Assembly (NCBI GenBank): GCA_020002185.1
Contig: CM034542.1
Location: 59,221,374-59,285,373 of the forward strand
Direction of reading: 5' to 3'
Source: Paraescarpia echinospica
Taxonomy: Eukaryota > Annelida > Polychaeta > Sabellida > Siboglinidae
Length of the DNA stretch: 64,000 nucleotides
The notes under the pieces were generated by a model. The model was not told where the DNA came from. It was given only the letters and a program-made list of their open reading frames with translations, and ran no database searches. A program made the position numbers and the translations under genes. Shown one piece after another: positions 48,918 to 60,320 of this stretch (its first letter is position 1; the number at the start of each line of letters is the position of its first letter).

Positions 48918-49430
48918 GCTCAACTGTCACAACAACACACGCGACGACCCACGTACTCTACCGTCACAACACACACGTGACAACCCATGCGCTCTACCGT
49001 CACAACAAACACGTGACGACCCACGCACTCTACCGTCACAACACACACGTGACGACCCATGCGCTCTACCGTCACAACAAACACGTGACGACCCACGCGC
49101 TCTGCCGTCACAACACACACGTGACGACCCATGCGCTCTACTGGCATAATAAGCACATGACGACCCACGCACTCTACCGTCACAACAAGAACGTGACGAC
49201 CCATGCGCTCTACCGGCATAATAAGCACACGACGACCCATACGCGCTACCGTCACAACAAGCACGTGACGACCCACGCACTCTACCGTCACAACAAACAA
49301 GTGACGGCCCACGCGTTCTACCGTCACAACAAACACGTGACGACCCACGCACTCTACCGTCACAACAAGAACGTGACGACCCACGCGCTCTACCGTCACA
49401 ACAAACACGTAACGACCCATTCGCTTGTAT
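48918..49430. repeat. 36-bp minisatellite of E-box units, about 14 copies
   Basis: Unit of 36 bp containing ACACGTGACGACCCACGC and TCTACCGTCACAACA. Most copies keep CACGTGAC; some read GCACATGAC, GAACGTGAC or CAAGTGAC. The minus strand is open because 36 is divisible by three. Confidence 0.95.
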
Positions 49431-51504
49431 TCCGGTCCGATTTGGGTCATTTGTATGCGACGGAGGAGACCAGTGGCACGCCGCTCAGGTTATATTAGGC
49501 TCGTTGGACTGAGTGAGACAAAGAGATAACTTGGCTTTATCTCGTCTACCTGACATTTAAATGCCAGTCATTGCGTTGATACCGTCGTTTGAGTTAGTTT
49601 CAGCAATGTGCGCTTTGTTTTATGTAAACATATTTACGCAATTCCAGTTTGCGAACATTCGGAGGGGACAACTGTAAACACGTTTGTGTGCAAAGCTTCT
49701 GAAAAATAATTGATGATACTATATATGTGTTACTGCTGCAGTGGCTTGACTCCAACTAGGAGAGTTATAACATTCATATATGCAATTGTTTTTTGTTTTA
49801 AAAGTGTAACAATTAAATATACCTGTTGTTTACAGCTATATTTTGATCTGTCCTAACAATAACAAGATTGGTGTTTGTGTTCCTAGGTATCCCATCAGCC
49901 GGACGTGACGTCATCGAATGAGGTGCAAAATTGTCAAAAATAGCAGACGATAGCATTATCGACAAAACCTTTATTTAAATGCGCAATCTAACATTATTGA
50001 ATTTTGGTCCGAAAAATCGTCACTAGCGCCATTAATTTCGTTGCTGTTATCCAAATACTCAAATCGAAAATGAGCTTTAGTGTTGGAACGGTGCGTCTTA
50101 ATCTAATCGTACGAAAGGACCGGAGCGACGCGCGGCCTGTAGATGGGGGAATTAAACGAGTATGTCTTTGCAGTCTGCAGAAATCCGGTTAATCATTGCC
50201 GCAAACAAACCCGAGTAGTCAAGTGTCGGCGGTAAATGCTTCACTATATCAAGTTTACAGCGGCTTCGCAAATTACGCTTTGCTTATTTTACTTATTATG
50301 GTTATTTTATTGCGCCGCGCGGAATTAGGATCAATCAGAGCGGATTTATACCCGCCACAAGTGGTGAGGCGCACCGGAAGACGACGTTAAGCGGCTGTCG
50401 ACGACGGCGCGGGACAAAAGAGTGCGAAGAAGATCAGACGTTAATAAGTCAAGTGAACAATGCCGACGATGGTTCAGCTCGTCCGTGGTTCTCGACTTAT
50501 CTTTTAAACACGGCTATTTGCAGGAAGTAGAATTTGCAATCAGTGTTATTCAAAGTCCGTTGCATCTCTGCGTTGGGTCCAAACAGTCGGTCGTGGCACA
50601 ACTTTTGTGTGATATGTTATTTTATGTTTGAAATAAATGTTTAATTGAAGCCGGATCTACGATTGCATGATTCCATCCATGTTCGTTGTTCTTTGTTCGT
50701 ACGTGTACGTGCTTACGAAATATCATGCAATCATATAGATCCAGCCTGATTTCATAAATTGTACAGGCCACGAAATAGGTATTATATAAAATGAGTATAG
50801 GCTATAGGCGCGGGAACGGGGGGGGGCAGCTGCCCCTGGAATTTCTCCGAGGGGGCAGACATATGATTCTGCCCCCTCCCCCGTTAAATGTGAGCGTGAA
50901 TGTTTTTATTTTGCTGGTGGAAATGTAAATTTTATGAGACGATTAATGTGTATTTTGAAGACTGTGAAAGGTGCGTGCAACTGGAGGGCAGACACACGGT
51001 AATAGGCGGCGAAAAATTTCCAGTAAAGTATTAAGGTTGTGGAAATGCAAATCATTATATTACGATTATTACTATTTCCATTCTCGGCTGTTTCCACACC
51101 CACAAAACACACGTTTTGGAAATATTGAACTATCCATATTCCCTACTCGACACCAAAGCAATATAACTGATAACCACTGTTGGCGAGTTTTTGTAGATTT
51201 AGGTCAATTGTTCTTAATAACCCCAGGGTTACGACCCAAAATGTGGTGCCAGTCCATTTTACGCATGCTCGTCTGTCATGCATCTTGTAAGACATAAGTC
51301 ATATTCTATTTGATGCCGCCAAAATGCTTCATGCACGCACTGAACGACAATTGGTGTTGTTTTCGATTCTCTCTCTATATTCACGCTATTAAAATACAGT
51401 TTGATACACCAATATCGCTTTAATGAGAATGCCCAGGTACATTGTATTGTCTATCCTATTGTCTGCCTTTTTATTCTTATTGGCATAATATCCTCCAAAC
51501 ATTG
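49431..51504. other. Unassigned sequence
   Basis: About 2.1 kb without a recognised gene. 50816-50886 is a G/C inverted repeat (AACGGGGGGGGGCAG against CTGCCCCCTCCCCCGTT). Confidence 0.4.
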
Positions 51505-51660
51505 TCGAATTGTCAGATCGTCCCGTCCTATCTTCCTTGTTCAGAGGGAATGGTTAATATGTAAGATCGTCCCGTTCTATCTTCCAAGTTCAGAGGGAAT
51601 GGTTAATACGTAAGATCGTCTCGTCCTATCTTCCTTGTTCAGAGGGAATGGTTAATACAT
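51505..51660. repeat. 49-bp tandem repeat, about 3 copies
   Basis: Three copies of a 49-bp unit containing AGATCGTCCCGTCCTATCTT and CAGAGGGAATGGTTAATA, starting at 51515, 51564 and 51613. Confidence 0.92.
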
Positions 51661-52599
51661 GTTTTCATTTATCATTTATGCACTGTTAACCTTTATTACT
51701 AGTTAATTGTTTGAATGCATGAGTCGTCAAGCATGCTCCGCGACCAGAATTTATTAACAATTTTTAGATGCATATGTCCAAAAGATGCCTTTTGTTTCCC
51801 TTTAAAGTTACTAATTTTATCCTAAAGGAAACGTTTGTTGATACGATCATGTATTTTACTAAAATCTACAAAGCAAGCAAAGGTTTGCTGTCAGCATTTC
51901 ATTATAGGTAGGTCAGTTGCGTAATTGTATAGATAGGTGGCCGAGACAACTGCGACCTGTTCTAAAACCATTTTGCTCATCACATAAAAAAGTTGTTGCC
52001 CTCGACCCACGACATAAGGCGGTCATTCACAATATAGCAATAACAATTATAGTTTATAGACACAATAACTAAGCGTAATTTCCATACAATTCAATGTTTC
52101 TCGCGGATCAGATGTAACATTTGTGTACCGGGGTTACGATGCCCCTGCGCCATGCTTCAGCAATCGTGCTATTGTCAAAACGTTTATTAAATAGTTCGCA
52201 ACGGATGTATATATAGCACAGTCACAGAAAAAGGTTTCGATTGGAAAGTTATCATCGCCCAACGCTTTGTGCTTCTTGGTCTTGTTTAAGACCAACCGAA
52301 TCTCTTAAGAAATAAGTCCATTACGATGGTCATTGTGAACCAGCAACTGAGTCTCGGCCGCCGAGTGAGTGATGCTCAACTGTTTGTTCAATGTTGACAT
52401 GCACAGTCTAGCAGAGAATGTAAGTCCTCCATTTACGCAATACATCGACTTGATTAGTGGCCGTGGCGCCATCCTCCAGTATCACTTCCATGGATGTATC
52501 ACGTTTGATCAGCGGACATGGTCTGCAGTGTGCACACAAGACAAAGACATCAAAACCAGGAAGGTATTGGCGTGGAGAGCATGGACAATGACGAAAAAA
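51661..52599. other. Unassigned sequence; contains a relative of the 67-bp unit of 56.7 kb
   Basis: 52354-52530 has GAGTGAGTGATGCTC and CCATCCTCCAGTATCACTTC followed by CATGGATGTATCACGTTTGA, similar to parts of the 56.7-57.6-kb array unit. Otherwise nothing recognised. Confidence 0.45.
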
Positions 52600-52907
52600 T
52601 AATAAACAACTAGACGGGTGTTATGCAAGAATGCTACGAGCCTCATTAATCATTCACTGCCAGCAACATATAACAAACGTAGAACTATACAATGGAATGT
52701 GTAAAGTCACTGATAAAATAAGAAGAAGACGATTGAGATTTGCCGGACACAGCTACAGACATAAGGATGAAATGGCATCTAAGACCATCTTGTGGCAACC
52801 GACACATGGAAGAACCAAGGCAGGAAGACCAGCAGCAACTTACATCGACTGCTTAAAGGAAGATTTAAATCTAAAGCCAGTGGAGCTGAAAACGGCAATA
52901 GTAGACA
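52600..52907 (+). mobile_element. RTE-like LINE C-terminal fragment
   Basis: A plus-strand frame reads NGMCKVTDKIRRRRLRFAGH, then LWQPTHGRTKAGRPAATYID CL, then a lysine-rich end, the typical RTE-type RT terminus. Interrupted at 52908 by the 3' end of CR1 copy 2, which lies on the other strand. Confidence 0.8.
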
Positions 52908-55900
52908 GAGATTTAACAAGATTGCCACCCAGAGAATTAACTCTAGGTGGCAGGTGGACAAGGAAGCCCTTTAGCTTATCGAGAGTCCGACCCTTTTATC
53001 TATGTGTATCCCGCCCGTCTGAGGTATGTGTCGATTTTATTTTTAAACATTCACGCTACTAGCACCCACACAATCAGCAGATAATCTGTTCCATTCATTT
53101 ACAGTCCTTTGTGAAAATGAAAACTTTCTTATATCTAATCTACTCTGCTCCTTTGCTAATGTAATTTCATGTCCTCTAGTCCTTCTATCTTTCTTAACTA
53201 AAAAAAAAATATTTCTATCAATATTTTCATAACCATTCAATATTTTAAACACCTATCTGATCTCCTCTCAATCTCCAGGTCTCTAGTGTTGTTAAACCAC
53301 ATTCTTTTAGGCGAATTTCATAACTAAGACCCTCAGTTTTGGTATCATTTTAGTTGCTCTCCTCTGCACTCTTTCTAGCATATCTATGTCCTTCCTGCGA
53401 TATGGCCTCCACGCTTGAATACAATATTCTAAATGAGGCCTAACTATTGTTTTGTACAGCGGTATTATTAGCTCTTTTTCCTTATACGTTATGTTTCGCC
53501 TAATTAATCCAAGGATTTGATTTCCCTTTGAAGCTGCAATTCCGCACTGCTCTGAAACCTTCATATCAGCACTCATGGTTAACCCTAAGTCCTTTTCTTT
53601 TACAGTAGTACTTAGTACAGTACCCCCCATTGTATATTCTACCTCTTCGTTCCCATGTCCTGTGTGGAGGCATTTACATTTCCCAAAATTGAACAGCATT
53701 TGCCACTTTTCAGACCATTTGATCAACCTGTCAAGATCATCTTATAAATGATGTCTATCTCCATCATTTTTAATCCTTCTAAACACTTTTGTATCATCCG
53801 CAAATTTCAACACCTTGCTTGCTATTTCATCATCCAAATTGTTGATATATATTATGAATAATATAGGTCCTAATACTGATCCCCACTCAATACCGATTTC
53901 CATTTTGAAGCCTCCCCATCAACTACTACACGTTGTCTTCTGTCAATCAGCTATTGTTCTATCCAGTTTATTATACCATTTCCTATGCCATGGGCCTTTA
54001 GTTTCAGCAGTAATCTTTGAAGCGGTACTTTGTCGAAAGCTTTTTGAAAATCTACGTAGACGATATCTACCGGTGATCCCTCATCTACCCACTTAGTGAT
54101 GTCTTCCAAAAAACATAACATATTTGTTAAGCATGACATCGCTTTAAAAAACCATGTTGAGATGGGTTTATCAAGTTTTGTTTAACAAGAAAATCCACCA
54201 TGTGATCTTTAATTAGTCTTTCTAATAATTTGCAAATCACTGATGTTAAACTCACTGGTCTATAGTTCTCTGACTTGTTTCTCGAACCTTTTTTTAAATA
54301 ACGGTATAATGTTTGCCTCTTTCCATTCTAAAGGAACCACTCCCACTTTTAATGACAAATTGAAAACTGTTGCAAGCGGTACGCTAATTTGTTCTACAAT
54401 TTCCAATAGTAGTTTGGGCGGAATCCCATCCACTCCAGGTGATTTATTATCCTTTATAGCCCTTATTTTCTTAGCTACCATTTCCGGGGTTACAACTAAT
54501 TATCCTAAATAGTCTGAATCTGCGCCCTTAAACTTAGCCTCTGGTACTGGCAGTGAACTAATATCTTCTCTGGTAAACACTGAACTAAAGTACTCATTCA
54601 GGTCTTCTGCCATTAAGAATATGATATTATATTTCAAGCACTATCTTCTAGAGGACCGACCTTATCTTGAACTTACTGTTTGCTTCGAACATACGCATAA
54701 AAACTCTTGCTGTCATGTTTTATATTACTAGCTAATTGTTGTTCATAGCTTCTCTTATTTTCTAATTTAAGCTGTAGCTTGGTTAAGTGCTTCTTTATAA
54801 CTGTTGTAGTCTTCTTCATTTCCAGTACATATATATGACTTCCACGTCATTTGTTTATACTTAATTTTTCTAATGGCTTCTTTCGATAAGTGTTTCTTTT
54901 TGGACCGTTTCCCTTGTTTTTTGAAGGTTACAAATTTATCGACTATGCATTTAATTTCAGTCTTTAATATATTCCAGCATTCGGTTGCTGTCTTATTCTT
55001 CAGTGTGTTATTCCAGTCTATCTTTGCTAAATATTTCCTCATGTCCCTATATCTTCCTTTGTGGAAATTTCTCCTATACTGCTTTTTACTATTCCTTTCT
55101 GATTTTACTTTGATGGTAAAATGTATCTGGTTGTGATCGCTACTCCCCAGTGGCTCACATATCTTGACATTGTCAACTAATTCATTCTGTGAGGACAAAA
55201 CTAGTCTAACACATTCTCACCCCTGGTTGGTTCTAGCACATGTTGAGAAAGGAAAGTATCTTGAACTAAAACTAAAAACTTGTGGTCCTCACTCCCCATA
55301 CTCTGAAGAGATTGCCATTGTATATGCCCGTGGTTAAAATCCCCCATAATAATACAGTCTCGTTTGCTTACTTCCCTTATAGCGTTTTGTATTTTTTCAT
55401 TCTCTTCAATGTTATGTTTGGACTTCGATAAACTAACCCAACTGTTAACGTTGAGTTTCCTGTAACAATGTTACACCAAACAGCTTCTTCGCAATCTGCT
55501 TCTCTTTCTAATTTCATAAGCCTGGATAGATTCTTTAATATATAAAATAACTCCACCTCCCTTTCTTCCTATTCTATCTTTTCTAAACATTACATATCCT
55601 GTCAGTCCCAATTCAGCATCTGATATATCGGTGGTGGTCCAGGATTCGGTTATACCTATTATATGAGTGTCAATATCTTCTACCATAATGTATAGTTCAT
55701 TTCTTTTGTTTACTATACTCCTTGCATTTAAACAAACACATTTATATCCAGCTTCAGAAGAGTTTTCTATTTATTTGTGCTGTCTTTATCTATGCCTCCA
55801 TTTTCAGGATTTTCTGTGAGTCCCCCTGAGAATCTAGTTTAAATAGATGCAACCTGTCCCACTGTCAACAGATCGCAGCAGGTTCTCTGAGAATACTGCT

Positions 55901-56690
55901 GCCCCTTTCCACTAAGATGGAGGCCATCTTTCATGTACATATCTTCCCTCCCAACAAAGTATCCCCATAAATCTATGAATCCCACACCCTCTTCCTCACA
56001 CATCTGCTCAACTAGTGCGTTGATCACCATCCTCTTACAGTTTCTGTATGTTGCCCCCCTTCCTCCTATTACTGGCAAAATTCCTGAGAGAACAACCTGT
56101 TCCACTCTTGTCTTCTTTAGCTTCCTTACTAGATGTCTGTACTTCTGAACTATCCCAGTTGTTCCCTCCTTGTCTGCATTGTTTGTCCCTACGTGTACTT
56201 GTATAGACCTTCCCTTGCCATGCCCCAATACCTTCTCTATCCTTTCGGTCACATGCTCTAGTCCTAGCCCCCGGTAAACATACAACAACGTCCTTCCCCT
56301 CGCATATAGTCTTGTCTGTTTTTTCAGAATTGAACCGCCCATAAACACTCTCTCTTTTCTCCTTGCCCCCTCAATCACTGCCTCGGAGTAGTTCCTCCGG
56401 TTTGCATATGTCTGGTTGTTGTCTTTCCCACCTGTCGTCTTCTCTCCTGTCGCATTCTCTTCCGATCCATTCTTTCCTGTCGCTTTTTCTCTTGTCACCT
56501 TTCCTCCTGTCAGCGTCCCTTTTATCGACTTCTCTTCTATCACATTTGCTCTCACTTCCTTTCGTCCCTTCATCTTTCGTCCCATCTCATTTTCTTCTCT
56601 CCTCTCCCGTCCTATCTTCCCTCCCTCCTTCTCTACGGTCACTTTCTTCCCTGTCAGAGGAACCTGGAGACGGATGGTTGAAGCCAGTAA
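52908..56690 (-). mobile_element. CR1-like LINE copy 2, nearly complete but broken
   Basis: Minus strand, 5' to 3': ORF1 with esterase domain (own entry); endonuclease with ESWTTTDISDAELGLTGY, GGGVILYIKES and EPLGSSDHNQIHFTIK; RT with NKSPGVDGIPPKLLLEIVEQ, YVDFQKAFDKVP and FADDTKVF; and a C-terminus with FSFSQRTVNEWNRLS. Several frameshifts and stops disable endonuclease and RT. The 3' end has the TTTAACAAG tail and sits in the RTE-like fragment. The 5' end abuts the 67-bp array. Confidence 0.92.
55839..56642 (-). CDS. CR1 ORF1 protein with SGNH-type esterase domain
   Basis: 267 uninterrupted codons. The N-terminal third is lysine- and glutamate-rich, low complexity. The C-terminal two thirds carry the esterase blocks of CR1 ORF1: GGSILKK (nucleophile Ser block), VHVGTNNADK (Gly/Asn block), SGILPVIGGRG and MKDGLHLSGKGQQY (Asp-His block). 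All catalytic positions appear to be present. The family is thought to act with lipid or RNP handling during retrotransposition. The element's pol is broken, so this is a relic ORF. Confidence 0.85.
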   Translation of the reverse strand: MTVEKEGGKIGRERREENEMGRKMKGRKEVRANVIEEKSIKGTLTGGKVTREKATGKNGSEENATGEKTTGGKDNNQTYANRRNYSEAVIEGARRKERVFMGGSILKKQTRLYARGRTLLYVYRGLGLEHVTERIEKVLGHGKGRSIQVHVGTNNADKEGTTGIVQKYRHLVRKLKKTRVEQVVLSGILPVIGGRGATYRNCKRMVINALVEQMCEEEGVGFIDLWGYFVGREDMYMKDGLHLSGKGQQYSQRTCCDLLTVGQVASI

Positions 56691-57565
56691 TGTTCGACCC
56701 TAGTGGCCGACATGAGTGAGTGAGTGATCCTCCTATGTCACTTCCATTGGTGTATCATGTTCGACCCCAGTGGCCGACATGAGTGAGTGAGTGATCCTCC
56801 AATGTCACTTCCATTGGTGTATCATGTTCGACCCCAGTGGCCGACATGAGTGAGTGAGTGGTCCTCCAATGTCACTTCCATTGGTGTATCATGTTCGACC
56901 CCAGTGGCCGACATGAGTGAGTGAGTGATCCTCCTATGTCACTTCCATTGGTGTATCATGTTCGACCCCAGTGGCCGACATGAGTGAGTGAGTGATCCTC
57001 CAATGTCACTTCCATTGGTGTATCATGTTCGACCCCAGTGGCCGACAAGAGTGAGTGAGTGGTCCTCCAATGTCACTTCCATTGGTGTATCATGTTCGAC
57101 CCCAGTGGCCGACAAGAGTGAGTGAGTGGTCCTCCAATGTCACTTCCATTGGTGTATCATGTTCGACCCCAGTGGCCGACAAGAGTGAGTGAGTGGTCCT
57201 CCAATGTCACTTCCATTGGTGTATCATGTTCGACCCCAGTGGCCGACAAGAGTGAGTGAGTGGTCCTCCAATGTCACTTCCATTGGTGTATCATGTTCGA
57301 CCCCAGTGGCCGACAAGAGTGAGTGAGTGGTCCTCCAATGTCACTTCCATTGGTGTATCATGTTCGACCCCAGTGGCCGACAAGAGTGAGTGAGTGGTCC
57401 TCCAATGTCACTTCCATTGGTGTATCATGTTCGACCCCAGTGGCCGACAAGAGTGAGTGAGTGGTCCTCCAATGTCACTTCCATTGGTGTATCATGTTCG
57501 ACCCCAGTGGCCGACAAGAGTGAGTGAGTGGTCCTCCAATGTCACTTCCATTGGTGTATCATGTT
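56691..57565. repeat. 67-bp minisatellite, 13 copies
   Basis: Unit of 67 bp (core TGTTCGACCCCAGTGGCCGA, then GTGAGTGAGTG and GTCACTTCCATTGGTGTATC). The left units have CATGAG and GATCC; the right units have CAAGAG and GGTCC, nearly identical, suggesting expansion from the right. Confidence 0.96.
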
Positions 57566-57649
57566 CGGTGTCTTGTTTTATTCCTAAATGGCCAATATGT
57601 TTCCTGAAAGCTTTTTAATCACATGACGGCACGGCAACTAGATGTTTTT

Positions 57650-58160
57650 GTTGTTTAACAAGATTTAACAAGATTGCCATCCAGAGAATTAACTCTAGAT
57701 GGCAGGTGGACAAGGAAGCCCTTTGGCTTATCGAGAGTCCAACCCTTTTATCTACATATATCCAGCCCTTCTGAGGTATGTGTCGATTTTATTTTGAAAC
57801 ATATTCACACTAGTAGCACCCACACAATCATCAGATAATCTGTTCCATTCATTCACAGTCCTTTGTGAAAATGAGAACTTTCTCACGTCTAATCTACACT
57901 GCTCCTTTACTAATGTAACTTCATGTCCTCTAGTCTTTCTATCTTTCTTAACTGAAAAAAACATATTTCTATCAATATTTTCATAACCATTCAATATTTT
58001 AAACACTTCTATCTGATCTCCTCTCAATCTCCTGGTCTCTAGTGTTGTTAAATCACATTCTTTTAGGCGTTTTTTCATAACTAAGATCCCTCAGTTTTGG
58101 TATCATTTTAGTCGCTCTCATCTGTACTCTTTCTAGCATATCTATGTCCTTCTTGCGGTT
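57650..58160 (-). mobile_element. CR1-like LINE copy 3, 3' fragment
   Basis: Minus strand encodes LTTLETRRLRGDQIEVFKIL to TYLRRAGYM, about 108 codons, nearly identical to copy 1. It has the same 3' terminus with two TTTAACAAGA units. 5' truncated at about 58160 in the RT C-terminus. Confidence 0.9.
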
Positions 58161-59184
58161 GTTGACACCAGTACTTGCAATTGGCAGCTTGTACCTTTTT
58201 TACTAACCAAGCAGTATTTGGGCAACCTTCCTGTCAGCTTTCAGGCTCGACTAATTTGGTTCGCTGCTCCTAATTCACAATTGCTCACTCACTGTGAGGT
58301 TATTCTATATCTGAGTTCCCGTGTCCACCATTTCATCTCGATTAGTCAGCGTCTATTAGGTATACTGAACACTGAGTGGTTTACGTGGCCCATTTTCTGG
58401 AATTTATTTTCAAGATTGGTAATCTGCTATTCCTTGATGGTTGACATTCATGTATTTTACATAGCGATGTTCGTCATTAATTTTCTCCTGACCTTTAGCT
58501 TGGATACGATAGTGTGTATTTTTATTGATGGTCGGCGTGTAGAGCTCGGCGGACGAACATCATAAGTCAAGACACTTCCTAGAATATCACATCCATGTGA
58601 CATTCCTGTCAAGTCATCTCTGCACGAACAACGCAACAGGGATACATGACCTTTCTGTACGCAATGTGTCAATTCCTAGCGATCTCGCAGCCGATTCGTC
58701 TAAACCGGTCGCGTCATTTTGTGACGTCGCGGGTGCTTGTTTCACTGGATGCACGGTTTTACGGACATTTTACGAAGATGAAGTAACAACGAACAAAGAA
58801 GAAGCAGTTGTTTGTTGTTGTGAACAGCTGTACATCATTATATACTGTCAACTGCTGACGACACTTCTGGTTCCTCTACAGAAAACTCTCATTTCGTGGC
58901 GTTAATAGTGTATACACCACGCGAGTAATTGCCATTGGAAATTATATTCACAAATGTTTTTATGCAATAAAAACCAAGGGCAAAGTTATTTCAAGAAAGA
59001 GAACGAGATTAGTTAAAACAAGCGGGAAAGGTTGATACGCCAAATACCACACCAGTAATGCATGACATAATGTAAACAGTGCTGCCGGGGCAAACCTTTA
59101 CGGAGGTCAGTTGCGTAATTTTATTTCTGTCAGTTTTCTGATCCATCAATTGTTGGATCTGCAACGTTGCGGTTTGCTTACATC
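58161..59184. other. Unassigned sequence
   Basis: About 1 kb. A hydrophobic plus-strand frame at 58218-58565 starts next to the CR1 truncation point; I recognise no family and codon use looks random. No supported gene. Confidence 0.4.
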
Positions 59185-59425
59185 ACAATGTTATCGCGTG
59201 ACTTCCGTCACAATCAACGTTACTCGTGTGACCTCCGTCACAATCAACGTTACTCGTGTGACCATCGTCATAATAAACGTTACTCTTGTGACCTCCGTCA
59301 CAATCAACGTTACTCGTGTGACCTCCGTTACAATTAACGTTACTCATGTGACCTCCGTCATAATCAACGTGACTCGTGTGACCTCCGTCACAATCAACGT
59401 TATTCATGTGACCTCCGTCAAGCCT
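59185..59425. repeat. 30-bp minisatellite, 8 copies
   Basis: Unit with GTGTGACCTCCGTCACAATC followed by AACGTTACTC. Each unit holds AACGTT and the inverted pair GTGAC/GTCAC. Confidence 0.95.
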
Positions 59426-59924
59426 CGTCTTGCTGACAATGTTGATGACAGTAATATAAGTGCACTGCATCACTCGTGCAGCTGACATCGGCTAGATCAA
59501 ACATTCCCTCATTCAGTTGTTGTTTTCAAACTTTGCCTTGTGTTTTCGTCATAAAGAAAAATGGTTGGGACAATATTTTAAACAAAATACTTGACGGAAT
59601 ATTTAAATGTGGCGCGTCTTCGGCATCCATTTGTGATGACCTGATGGACATAATGCTAGGCAACAGGTCAGTTTGATGGTCAGAGCACTTGACCTAGTCA
59701 GATTTCACGCTGCTCTAGTAAAGTAATACACATATATTATAACTAGTATCAACAGTGTTGTCGTGGCAAAGTATGGAGGAGGTTCGTTTTGATTAAGGCA
59801 CAGACCAACTGCTATTTACTGGACCAATCAGCTGTAACATTTTGTTAAAAATATCTATTTGCCAAACATAAACACATCAATTAGTTTTAAATTGTTTATT
59901 TTCAATACGAGCAAAGACAACAGA
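59426..59924. other. Unassigned sequence
   Basis: About 500 nt with no recognised gene. 59680-59715 (GGTCAGAGCACTTGACCTAG) is faintly tRNA-like and may be a SINE trace. Confidence 0.35.
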
Positions 59925-60320
59925 AACCGTGAATCCGCCGCTCTAACCATACACCACCGCGCTCCATTGTATAATATCGACGCTCTAACACTACACCACC
60001 GCGCTCCATTGTATAGTATCGACGCTCTAACACTACACCACCGCGCTCCATTGTATAATATCGACGCTCTAACCCTACACCACCGCGCTCCATTGTATAA
60101 TATCGACGCTCTAACACTACACCACCGTGCTCCATTGTATAATATCGACGCTCTAACCCTACACCACCGTGCTCCATTGTATAATATCGACGCTCTAACA
60201 CTACACCACCGTGCTCCATTGTATAATATCGACGCTCTAACCCTACACCACCGTGCTCCATTGTATAATATCGACGATCTAACCCTACACCACCGCGCTC
60301 CATTGTATAGTATCGATTGG
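59925..60320. repeat. 42-bp minisatellite with a tRNA A-box-like core, 9 copies
   Basis: Unit of 42 bp; on the minus strand it reads GGAGCGCGGTGGTGTAGTG then TTAGAGCGTCGATATTATAC. GGTGGTGTAGTG-TTAGAGC matches the head of tRNA-derived SINEs, including the one at 29.5-29.8 kb. Variants are GCGCTCC/GTGCTCC and AACACTA/AACCCTA. Open in frame on both strands because 42 is divisible by three. Confidence 0.93.

Noticed and set aside
58218..58565. 115-codon hydrophobic frame as a membrane protein gene
   Set aside because: It starts beside a LINE truncation point, has no recognisable family and no splice or promoter support.
59925..60320. tRNA gene cluster
   Set aside because: Only an A-box-like stretch is present; no B box, acceptor stem or anticodon arm in the 42-bp unit.
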